Part shown: piece after piece, positions 1 to 5,145 of the stretch | Position numbering within the stretch: the first letter of the stretch is position 1 | Layout: every line of letters begins with the position of its first letter | Source of the DNA: JAJRAL01 sp050015815 | Lineage (GTDB): Archaea > Thermoplasmatota > Thermoplasmata > Methanomassiliicoccales > UBA472 | DNA: 8,565 nucleotides | Direction of reading: 5' to 3' | Assembly (NCBI GenBank): GCA_050015815.1 | Contig: JBEKAR010000084.1 | Location: 1-8,565 of the forward strand | Position numbers and translations under genes: made by a program | Notes under the pieces: generated by a model | Told to the model about the DNA's origin: nothing | What the model saw: the letters and a program-made list of their open reading frames with translations, nothing else | The model's database searches: none

Positions 1-148
1 ATGCCTCTACGTCCCCGCGGTACCTCCGCTCTGTTCCCCGTTCCTGGTCACCGTGCTGCTTCAGCTGATGGCCTACAAAGTGGCGAAAAGGAGAGGCTGC
101 CCGATAGACAAACCGCGCAATCTCGCGAAGAGCGTGACCGTCGACTGA
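1..148 (+). CDS. glmS: Glutamine-fructose-6-phosphate aminotransferase (isomerizing), C-terminal end, 5' partial
   Basis: Reading from base 2, an open frame of 48 codons runs from the window edge to a TGA at 146-148. Its end reads approximately LQLMAYKVAKRRG, then DKPRNLAKSVTVD. The LQL-A-Y-A-RG spacing followed by DKPRNLAKSVTV is the characteristic C-terminal tail of the GlmS isomerase (SIS) domain, which makes glucosamine-6-phosphate from fructose-6-phosphate and glutamine for amino-sugar and glycan synthesis in the cytoplasm. Only the last helix and tail are visible, so a related SIS-domain isomerase cannot be excluded. The stop lies one base from the stop of the opposing nuclease gene, leaving no intergenic space. 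Confidence 0.8.
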   Translation, partial: CLYVPAVPPLCSPFLVTVLLQLMAYKVAKRRGCPIDKPRNLAKSVTVD

Positions 149-149
149 C

Positions 150-1133
150 CTAGGCCAGCCTTTCGGGGCAAAGGTCGCGGCGCGAGCAGGAACGGCACTT
201 GCCCGGCCGATTGTGATTCCGGTGCACCTTTCCGGTTCGTTCTTTGTTCCTCATCTCGTTGAGCTTCGATGTCACCAGGTCCCTCAGGTCCTGGTCGAGC
301 TCAATCTCGTGCTCCTCGTCGCCGTAGCGGAGAATCCCATGCGAGACCGGCCTATCCATCGTATCTTCGACCAGCAGCCCGTAGGCCGCCACCTGCAGAA
401 CGTGGGAGAAGAGTGGACCCCTGGGCTTCCTCCCGGTCTTTATCTCGACCGGGACGAGCTCGCCTTCGATCTCGATCACGTAGTCCGGCCTGCCATTAAG
501 ACCGTACTTCTCGGACCTCAGCAGGGGCGCGTCGCCGGAATCGACGTAGCGGATCTCGCCCTGGATCATCTGCGCCCTTCTTTGGGCGAGCGCCCTCCGG
601 TTCGACGCCGCCGAGAAGTAGAGCGCGAGCGAGGCCGCGATCAGCCAGAGCAGCGCAAGACCTTCAAAGACCTCGGCGAGGTGCTGGTCCTGGTGCAACA
701 GGGTGACCGAGTTAAGGGCGATCACCATCGCCACGATCGCCGCAATGGTCACGCCCTGTCCATACCTTGCACTACGACTCTTGTCCTTGAGGGAGGCCGA
801 GAGATACAGGATTATGACCGCCGCTGCGATCCAGACGATCGAGATGGCGGCGAGGACGCCGCTCAGCGAAGAGCTGACCAGCCCCATGAATGAGAGGCCG
901 AGGAGACCGAGCACGGTGGCGGTGATCGAGAAGACCAGGACGACCCTCTCCCAGTTGCTCGCCCGCTCCTCCATGCTGACGATCGCCTTGATGTCGCCGG
1001 AGAACTCGCCGTGCCGTTCCTCGCCCTGCTTGAGCGGTTCGGACACGACCTCGGTGCCGCGGCCTAGCCACCAGCTCAAAGGGCAGTAGCTGTACCGTTC
1101 AAGGTCGCTCGCTGAGATGATCGACCCGGGCAT
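150..1133 (-). CDS. Membrane-embedded Cas4/Dna2-like PD-(D/E)XK nuclease
   Basis: This 327-residue protein has the layout of Cas4-family RecB-like nucleases. It starts with an ISASDLERYSYCPLSWW segment (first cysteine C17) and an early H41 of motif I. GRPDYV follows (catalytic D217), then VEIKTG (E230, K232), the QVAAY motif (Q247, Y251), and a C-terminal cysteine cluster C313, C316 and C322. With C17 these make the four ligands expected for a Cas4-type 4Fe-4S cluster. Cas4 and Dna2-like enzymes cut single-stranded DNA ends, using divalent metal. The oddity is about 115 residues between H41 and D217 holding four hydrophobic helices (about 64-85, 90-112, 127-145, 156-175), which would fix the nuclease to the membrane. 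It follows the CDIN1-like gene by 18 bases with no clear Shine-Dalgarno sequence, so co-transcription is likely. No cas1, cas2 or repeat array is in the window, so this is a stand-alone Cas4-like protein. The fold is well supported; the role is unknown. Confidence 0.8.
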   Translation of the reverse strand: MPGSIISASDLERYSYCPLSWWLGRGTEVVSEPLKQGEERHGEFSGDIKAIVSMEERASNWERVVLVFSITATVLGLLGLSFMGLVSSSLSGVLAAISIVWIAAAVIILYLSASLKDKSRSARYGQGVTIAAIVAMVIALNSVTLLHQDQHLAEVFEGLALLWLIAASLALYFSAASNRRALAQRRAQMIQGEIRYVDSGDAPLLRSEKYGLNGRPDYVIEIEGELVPVEIKTGRKPRGPLFSHVLQVAAYGLLVEDTMDRPVSHGILRYGDEEHEIELDQDLRDLVTSKLNEMRNKERTGKVHRNHNRPGKCRSCSRRDLCPERLA

Positions 1134-1151
1134 TGCCGACGTTAAACGCGT

Positions 1152-1787
1152 CTACTGCAAAGGTCTTTTGCATTCTGTCTTCAAAACCCTGCAATCCATG
1201 TGCAGGAGCGAGGAGTCCGTGATGAAGATGCCCTTCGGGCTCTCCGCCTCGTCCACGAAGCCGAACCAGTAGACCACCAGCCCGTCGCCGAAGAGCTCCG
1301 TGTACGGCTCGAGCTGCTTTCTCACGTTCTTGCCGATCTCGATCGTGTCGCCGAAGGATGCCTTCGACTCGATCCAGTTGATGTCCCATCCATTCACCCG
1401 GATGGGCTCGTCTAGCAGGTCGGTTATCTCGATGATCTCCCGCTTGAGGCGGGCGTCGGTGATGGCGTTGGGCTCCCTGACGTGCTTCCAGAACACCTTC
1501 TTCGAGCATCCGTTCGCCTGGAATATCATCATGCCCATGAGGATCGGGGGGAAGGCGTGCTTGCGGGAAAGCTGCAGCATGCTTCTGCCCTGTTTCCATT
1601 CCCTGAGGAGCTGCGGTGCGATCCTCTGGACGCGGTAGAACTTCTTCGTTGTGTCCCTCGTCACCTTCTGCGTGAAAATCACCCTGAGAAGTTCCTCGTC
1701 GAGGTCGAATTCCTTGGCCATCGACTTCACATCGGACGGGTATCGAAGGCTGTCGTAGATCGATCTGAAATCTTCATTCCTCATCAT
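1152..1787 (-). CDS. CDIN1 (C15orf41)/TPD-domain family protein, shortened
   Basis: This 211-residue protein has a helical, probably helix-turn-helix N-terminal half (about 15-105, including GRSMLQLSRKHAFPP) and a PD-(D/E)XK-type C-terminal half. The anchor is INWIESKASFGD (136-147; E140, K142) followed by FGDGLVVYWFGFVDE (166-180), which closely matches archaeal homologues of human CDIN1, the codanin-1-interacting nuclease. The family normally has a TPD motif before the ESK strand. Here RLKREIIEITD runs directly into LLDEPIRVNG, so the segment bearing the GE helix and TPD motif looks deleted; about 60 residues are missing compared with the family as I recall it (human protein about 280 residues). 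D123 might replace the catalytic aspartate, or the protein may be inactive. Start: two consecutive ATGs, no Shine-Dalgarno sequence, and a TATA-like box about 38 bases upstream fitting a very short leader. It is the first gene of a two-nuclease unit. Family assignment is firm; activity and substrate are unknown. Confidence 0.8.
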   Translation of the reverse strand: MMRNEDFRSIYDSLRYPSDVKSMAKEFDLDEELLRVIFTQKVTRDTTKKFYRVQRIAPQLLREWKQGRSMLQLSRKHAFPPILMGMMIFQANGCSKKVFWKHVREPNAITDARLKREIIEITDLLDEPIRVNGWDINWIESKASFGDTIEIGKNVRKQLEPYTELFGDGLVVYWFGFVDEAESPKGIFITDSSLLHMDCRVLKTECKRPLQ

Positions 1788-1820
1788 TCAGCACTGGTCT
1801 GTCGGCTTGTAGCAGGGGTG

Positions 1821-1833
1821 CGATATTTGAACC
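1821..1833 (-). promoter_or_regulatory. TATA-like promoter of the nuclease pair
   Basis: Read on the - strand the sequence is GGTTCAAATATCG, an AT-rich core in otherwise GC-rich DNA. Its centre is about 38 bases before the ATG at 1787. With the usual archaeal spacing of about 27 bases this gives transcription starting near 1799 and a leader of roughly 12 bases, matching the lack of a ribosome binding site. It is nearly the same sequence as the opposing box at 1957-1968. Confidence 0.45.
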
Positions 1834-1844
1834 TGTCGGAGTCT

Positions 1845-1856
1845 TGGAGCGCTCCA
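1845..1856. promoter_or_regulatory. 12-bp perfect palindrome, candidate operator
   Basis: TGGAGCGCTCCA is a perfect palindrome lying 11 bases upstream of the - strand TATA-like box. Its position suits binding of a dimeric regulator, or part of an activator site. No regulator gene is recognised beside it. A 12-bp palindrome can also arise by chance. Confidence 0.3.
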
Positions 1857-1933
1857 GATTGCAGAAATCTTTCCTTGCTTCGTCGGGCGTCGTTGATTCC
1901 GGACAGCCCGTCGATCTCCGCCATTGAACCAGG

Positions 1934-1946
1934 CCAGGAATCCTGG
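1934..1946. promoter_or_regulatory. 13-bp inverted repeat, candidate operator
   Basis: CCAGGA-A-TCCTGG is a perfect 6+1+6 inverted repeat ending 10 bases before the + strand TATA-like box. Together with the palindrome at 1845-1856 it gives each of the two divergent promoters one palindrome at a similar upstream distance, although the half-sites differ. Confidence 0.3.
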
Positions 1947-1956
1947 ACTGCAACAT

Positions 1957-1968
1957 GGTTAAATATCG
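1957..1968 (+). promoter_or_regulatory. TATA-like promoter of the membrane zinc-ribbon gene
   Basis: GGTTAAATATCG is a good archaeal TATA-like box, with GG in the BRE-adjacent position. It predicts transcription starting near 1988-1992, which leaves a leader of about 65 bases before the ATG at 2055. The core AAATATCG is shared with the divergent promoter at 1821-1833. Confidence 0.5.
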
Positions 1969-1987
1969 GGAAGCGCCTTCAATCGTC

Positions 1988-2008
1988 GAAGGGGCCACTG
2001 GTCCCTTC
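1988..2008 (+). promoter_or_regulatory. Leader hairpin (21-base imperfect palindrome)
   Basis: GAAGGG, then GCCACTGGT, then CCCTTC folds into a stem of about nine pairs including one G-U, with a three-base loop. It falls at or just after the predicted transcription start and is followed at once by GGAGG (2009-2013), a Shine-Dalgarno-like sequence that is 41 bases from the assigned start codon. A shorter competing stem can form between CCTTC at 1976-1980 and GAAGG at 1988-1992 if transcription begins further upstream. Function unknown. Confidence 0.35.
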
Positions 2009-2054
2009 GGAGGATGGGGGTACGCAACAGCTCGATTCAATTGGTATCTCGTTC

Positions 2055-2654
2055 ATGGCGAAGGAGCCTGGGCCACAATGGCTTCCCGCGAGCGCCGCGG
2101 AGGCGAGGCTCCTGGCCTACTGGGGGCAGTGGTTCGCCCTCCTGTTCGGCGTCATATTTCTGGTCATCGGGGTCATGGGCCTCATACTCTGGGCCTGGGT
2201 CGGTCCGATCTATCTCGTTATGAGCGGAGTCATCAACATCGTCGCCGCGCTGATGCTAAAGACTTCATTCTTCGATTCGATTGATGCGGGAAGGTTCAAG
2301 GAAGGGAGCGAGAGGCTCATCATCTGGAGCATAATCACGTTGATCTTCGGTATTATCTCGGGCGTATTCCTCCTTCTTTCCTGGGTGAAGCTCGGAGAGG
2401 TGTTCCAGCCTAACTACCAGCCGTACCCGTCCGGTCAGTACCAGGCGGGACAGCCCCAGGCACCGCAGGCGCCGGCCGCTCCTGCCCCGGCCCCGCAGGC
2501 CCCGCCCCAGCCCGCCGCCCCACAGCCTGCCCCTCAGCCGGCTCAACAGCCGGCCCAGGACCAGAAGAAGGCGGAGATGGTGAAGTGCAAGAAGTGCGGC
2601 GTGCAGTATCCCGCCTTCATGCGCACCTGCCCCAATTGCAATGAGCCCAGGTAG
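2055..2654 (+). CDS. Three-helix membrane protein with Pro/Ala/Gln linker and C-terminal zinc ribbon
   Basis: This is a 199-residue hypothetical protein. Three hydrophobic helices lie at about 25-48, 51-69 and 87-112. An extended low-complexity linker of Pro, Ala and Gln follows (about 119-170), then a zinc ribbon CKKC...CPNC (C178, C181, C192, C195). This architecture of a small membrane bundle, flexible linker and cytoplasmic zinc ribbon recurs in Thermoplasmata proteins of unknown role; the zinc ribbon may tether a partner or nucleic acid to the membrane. The frame stays open far upstream (to 1482), but that part is antisense to the CDIN1-like gene and intergenic DNA, so the ATG at 2055, shortly before the first helix, is chosen. 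No Shine-Dalgarno sequence lies directly before it. The gene is divergent from the nuclease pair and shares its regulatory region. It converges on the DUF504 gene with 3 bases between stops. I do not recognise a specific function. Confidence 0.75.
   Translation: MAKEPGPQWLPASAAEARLLAYWGQWFALLFGVIFLVIGVMGLILWAWVGPIYLVMSGVINIVAALMLKTSFFDSIDAGRFKEGSERLIIWSIITLIFGIISGVFLLLSWVKLGEVFQPNYQPYPSGQYQAGQPQAPQAPAAPAPAPQAPPQPAAPQPAPQPAQQPAQDQKKAEMVKCKKCGVQYPAFMRTCPNCNEPR
2417..2563 (+). repeat. Low-complexity coding tract (Pro/Ala/Gln linker)
   Basis: GC-rich imperfect repeats of CCG, GCC and CAG codons encode QAP, APA and PQP runs inside the membrane zinc-ribbon gene. Such tracts change length easily by slippage and probably form an extended, polyproline-like spacer. 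Confidence 0.6.
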
Positions 2655-2657
2655 GGC

Positions 2658-2915
2658 TCAACCTATCTCCTTTTCTCGTATTCTCTTTTCGTCGAACAGC
2701 AGTCGCCCCCGATATTCGATGCGGCGGATTCGATGGTAAGGGATCTTCGCCTCCCCGGTCACGAAGAACGATCGCTCCAACTCGATTATCTCTCGGCCCT
2801 CTATGCATCTCTCATCTCCTGGCGCGCCTCGGTGAAGATAGCAGATCTTCGCTTCGCTGAGGTCCTCCCCTTTGGTCCATCTCAGCATGTTGAGGATCTC
2901 CCTCGGATATGTCAC
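2658..2915 (-). CDS. DUF504 / MJ1316-type RNA repair domain protein (UPF0248)
   Basis: This small archaeal protein has the DUF504 (MJ1316-like) signature. In the 85-residue form given here the motifs are YPREILNMLRW (3-13), HRGAPGD (28-34), then FFVTGEAKIPYHRIRRIEY (50-68), a good match over the whole family length. The family is thought to recognise or process RNA ends and occurs fused to RNA-repair enzymes in eukaryotes; the biochemical role in archaea is not established. Start choice: the frame is open to a GTG at 2957 (99 residues), but family members begin near YPREILN, so the GTG at 2913-2915 is preferred. An AT-rich stretch at about 2940-2952 would place transcription near 2919, which suits this start. 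It is a single gene, divergent from the phosphoribosyltransferase operon and convergent with the zinc-ribbon gene. Confidence 0.8.
   Translation of the reverse strand: MTYPREILNMLRWTKGEDLSEAKICYLHRGAPGDERCIEGREIIELERSFFVTGEAKIPYHRIRRIEYRGRLLFDEKRIREKEIG
2661..2690 (+). terminator. Pyrimidine-rich, T-tract candidate terminator
   Basis: Just after the zinc-ribbon stop codon the + strand is rich in T and C, with two TTTT runs (2671-2674 and 2685-2688). Archaeal RNA polymerase can terminate on such U-rich tracts without a hairpin. The same bases encode the charged C-terminus of the opposing DUF504 protein, so the composition may instead reflect Lys, Glu and Arg codons read on the other strand. 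Confidence 0.35.
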
Positions 2916-3082
2916 GGTTACAACAGCGGCCTGGGCCTGACAAAGCTTTTTCCCCACGCTCCACCTGATTCCGCATGAAACAGACCGTGGTCAAGGGCAA
3001 CCTCGTCGACGTGGTCGAGGGCAGGGTCCGGAGCGGCTGGGCGCGAAAAGTCTTTCTGTCCTCACGCCGGTCGCAACCCATC

Positions 3083-3089
3083 AGGTGGG
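3083..3089 (+). promoter_or_regulatory. Ribosome binding site of the first phosphoribosyltransferase gene
   Basis: AGGTGGG lies three bases before the ATG at 3093 and supports this start. An AT-richer patch, CGAAAAGTCTTTC at 3044-3056, is a weak TATA candidate upstream; it would give a leader of about 15-20 bases that contains this site. Confidence 0.45.
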
Positions 3090-3092
3090 CCG

Positions 3093-3755
3093 ATGTCAAA
3101 AGTGGAGAGCTTCAAGTGCAAGATGGTGACCTACGACGAGATCGCCAAGTGGACCCTCGATGTCGCGAGGCAGGTGCAGGACTGCAGGTGCAAACCGACC
3201 GTGATCATCGGATTGACGAGAGGCGGATGGGTCCCGGCGAGGCTGCTCTGCGACCATCTGCACGTGAAGAAGCTCTACGCGGTGAAGACGGAACACTGGG
3301 GCATAACCGCGAGCCCGGACGGAAAGGCGTTGCTGACTCAGGAGCTGAACGCACCAATCGAGAACGAGAGCGTGCTCATCGTCGATGATATAACCGATAC
3401 GGGTGAGAGCCTGAAGCTCGCCGTCTCGCATCTGGAGCCGATGAAGCCCAAGGAAGTCCGAACGGCAACGCTCCTGCACATCACCCACTCGAAGTTCGAG
3501 CCCGACTTCTATTCCGTCAGAGTCCCCGAGGAGGACTGGACCTGGTTCATCTTCCCCTGGAACCTGCACGAGGACCTCCGTACCCTCCTGCCGAAGACGC
3601 TCAATTCCGGAAAGACGGAGGAGGATATCAGCGCCGCATTCAAGCAGCAGTTCCAGGTCGATGTTGCGGAGAGCCTAGTGAGGTCGACGCTGAAGGACCT
3701 CGAAGCGGAGGGAAGGGTCCACCGCTCCGGGCGCGTCTGGTTGCTCGGGGCATGA
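3093..3755 (+). CDS. Purine phosphoribosyltransferase (COG2236, Hpt1/xanthine-guanine type) with C-terminal winged-helix-like extension
   Basis: This 220-residue protein has the type I phosphoribosyltransferase core: VIIGLTRGGWVPARLL (38-52), then the PRPP-binding loop VLIVDDITDTGES (94-106, acidic pair D98 and D99), and the WFIFPWN segment (151-157) typical of COG2236 enzymes. Such enzymes join a purine base to phosphoribosyl pyrophosphate to make a nucleotide; guanine, xanthine or hypoxanthine are the likely substrates, but the exact one cannot be read from the sequence. Residues about 172-220 (TEEDISAAFKQQF, then SLVRSTLKDLEAEGRVHRSG) look like a small winged helix, possibly DNA binding, so a sensor or regulator role is possible. 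The start is ATG with a Shine-Dalgarno sequence. It precedes the second phosphoribosyltransferase gene by 33 bases, probably in one operon. Confidence 0.85.
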   Translation: MSKVESFKCKMVTYDEIAKWTLDVARQVQDCRCKPTVIIGLTRGGWVPARLLCDHLHVKKLYAVKTEHWGITASPDGKALLTQELNAPIENESVLIVDDITDTGESLKLAVSHLEPMKPKEVRTATLLHITHSKFEPDFYSVRVPEEDWTWFIFPWNLHEDLRTLLPKTLNSGKTEEDISAAFKQQFQVDVAESLVRSTLKDLEAEGRVHRSGRVWLLGA

Positions 3756-3788
3756 TCGCATTCGTCTGATCGTCAAGAGTGAGATGCC

Positions 3789-4349
3789 TTGTCGCTCGAG
3801 CGCCTGAAGAGGAGCCTTGAGGAATCGCCGGTCGTGCGCATGGGCGACTATCAGTACTTCGTGAACCCGATCACCGATGGCGTTCCTCGAGCGGAGCCGA
3901 CGATCCTCGCCGAGGTGGTCGACGAGATCATGCGCGTGGGCGAATTCGATTGTGACGTCATTTGCGCGCCCGAGGCCATGGGGATCCCGCTCGCTGCCGC
4001 GCTCTCCCTTCGTCTGGGCATTCCATACAACATCATCCGAAAGCGAAGCTATGGGCTCCCGGGCGAGGTCAGCGTGCACCAGGTCACCGGATACTCGGAG
4101 AAGGAGCTCTACTTGAACGGCATCGGACCCGGGGACAGAGTGACCCTTGTGGACGACGTGCTCAGCACCGGAGGAACGCTTAGGGCGATCATCCGGGCGC
4201 TCGGTTCGATGGGTGCCGTCCTCGTTGACGTCATCGTGGTCGTCGAGAAGGGCGAAGGGCGAGCGGTTCTCGAGCAGGAGCTAGGCGTCGAGATCAAAAC
4301 GCTGGTCAAGGTCGAGGTACGGAACGGGAAGCTCGAGGTCCTCAGTTGA
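3789..4349 (+). CDS. hpt: Archaeal hypoxanthine/guanine phosphoribosyltransferase (HGPRTase)
   Basis: This 186-residue protein matches archaeal HGPRTase from end to end: GDYQYFVNPITDGVP (19-33), PEAMGIPLAAAL (61-72), RKRSYGLPGEV (84-94), VTGYSEKELYLNG (99-111) and the PRPP loop VTLVDDVLSTGGT (118-130, D122 and D123). The family turns hypoxanthine and guanine into IMP and GMP in purine salvage; it resembles adenine phosphoribosyltransferases in sequence, so adenine use should be kept in mind. The start is TTG at 3789: an in-frame TGA lies at 3780-3782, the next ATG (codon 18) would cut off conserved N-terminal sequence, and a GTGAG lies a few bases upstream. With the preceding gene it forms a purine salvage pair. 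Its 3' end overlaps the opposing permease gene by 8 bases. Confidence 0.88.
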   Translation: MSLERLKRSLEESPVVRMGDYQYFVNPITDGVPRAEPTILAEVVDEIMRVGEFDCDVICAPEAMGIPLAAALSLRLGIPYNIIRKRSYGLPGEVSVHQVTGYSEKELYLNGIGPGDRVTLVDDVLSTGGTLRAIIRALGSMGAVLVDVIVVVEKGEGRAVLEQELGVEIKTLVKVEVRNGKLEVLS

Positions 4350-5145
4350 CCAGGCGGCGCCTCATCAACCATACTGCCAGGAAGAAGAAGACCACGGTGA
4401 AGATCAGCAGGTACACGAGCCCGAACAAGTCCTGCCAGCCGACTATGCCGATCACCGGGTCGCGGATTAGGTTGGTCGTGTGCGTCAGCGGGAAGATCTG
4501 GGCGAAGTCCTGGATTCCCTGCGGCAGGATCGTGAGCGGGAAGAAAGTGCCGCTAAGAAGGAACATCGGCGTGAAGAACAGGAAGAACGGATAGTTGAAG
4601 CTGTCAATGTTCGGGACCAGGGCGGTGAAGGTCATCGCCATCGAAGCGAACGCCATCCCCGACAGGGCGCAGACCAATGGGATGATGAGCAGAGCGGGTA
4701 GAGTGATGAGGACCGTCCCGGTCACCACTCCGGCAAAGAACACGACGAACATCACTATGGTGCCGTTCACCAGGGACTTCGTCGCGCCCCAGATGATCTC
4801 GCCGGTGATGACGTCCTCGACGGTGAGCGGCGTCGCGACTATCGCGTCGTAGGTCTTCTGGAAGTGCATCCGCACAAAGGAGCCGTAGGTGCACTCGAAG
4901 AACGCGCCGTACATCGCCTGGATGGCGATCAGCGCGGGAGCGAGGAACTGAACATATGAGACCTTGTCGTAGGGAGGGGGGAAATGCTGCACGAACGTCC
5001 CGAACCCCAGCCCCATCGCGAGCAGGTAGAGGATCGGCTCGATGAAGGAGGGCAGGAAGTTCGTCTTCCAGGTCACCAGGAAGACGTCCTTGTTCCTCTG
5101 CCAGACCCTGTAGGATCGCCAGCTTATGTTGCTCGCCCAGCTCAC
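4342..5145 (-). CDS. ABC-2 type transporter permease (DrrB/NodJ-like)
   Basis: This 267-residue integral membrane protein has six predicted helices (about 34-52, 64-84, 122-144, 148-177, 184-205, 240-262), the standard ABC-2 permease layout. Family-typical features include the cytoplasmic coupling segment YDAIVATPLTVEDVITGEI (99-117) and FFLFFTPMFLLSGTFFPL (187-204) near the fifth helix. Two copies would pair with the upstream ATPase to export a lipid, polysaccharide or drug-like substrate; the substrate cannot be told. The GTG start overlaps the ATPase stop by four bases (GTGA), so the two are translationally coupled. The 3' end overlaps the hpt gene by 8 bases tail to tail. Confidence 0.88.
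   Translation of the reverse strand: MSWASNISWRSYRVWQRNKDVFLVTWKTNFLPSFIEPILYLLAMGLGFGTFVQHFPPPYDKVSYVQFLAPALIAIQAMYGAFFECTYGSFVRMHFQKTYDAIVATPLTVEDVITGEIIWGATKSLVNGTIVMFVVFFAGVVTGTVLITLPALLIIPLVCALSGMAFASMAMTFTALVPNIDSFNYPFFLFFTPMFLLSGTFFPLTILPQGIQDFAQIFPLTHTTNLIRDPVIGIVGWQDLFGLVYLLIFTVVFFFLAVWLMRRRLVN

Noticed and set aside
160..175. Small hairpin (CCTTT...AAAGG) after the glmS stop as a terminator
   Set aside because: Only five pairs, no T tract follows, and it lies inside the C-terminal codons of the opposing nuclease gene.
213..893. 226-codon + strand open frame
   Set aside because: An antisense shadow of the Cas4-like gene in high-GC DNA; the sequence is Arg/Val/Leu/Asp-rich with no family resemblance.
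150..1787. CRISPR-Cas locus suggested by the Cas4-like protein
   Set aside because: No repeat-spacer array and no cas1, cas2 or effector genes are visible in the window; the TM-inserted protein is a stand-alone Cas4-like nuclease.
1811..1860. tRNA-like 3' end on the - strand (GGTTCAAAT followed by CACCCCTGC)
   Set aside because: The T-loop consensus is present, but the flanking bases do not pair as a T-stem, no matching acceptor 5' strand or D-arm is found upstream, and the same bases are better explained as a TATA-like box shared with the divergent promoter.
1774..2040. 88-codon - strand open frame upstream of the CDIN1-like gene
   Set aside because: No recognisable domain; it spans the divergent promoters and palindromes and overlaps the start of the CDIN1-like gene.
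1482..2054. N-terminal extension of the zinc-ribbon open frame (191 extra codons)
   Set aside because: It is antisense to the well-supported CDIN1-like gene and crosses a promoter region; the extension has no domain-like sequence.
2014..2223. GGAGG-ATG followed by a 69-codon open frame
   Set aside because: Good ribosome-site shape, but the encoded Ser/Arg/Pro-rich sequence is an out-of-frame reading of the membrane zinc-ribbon gene, whose own frame has clear helices and a zinc ribbon.
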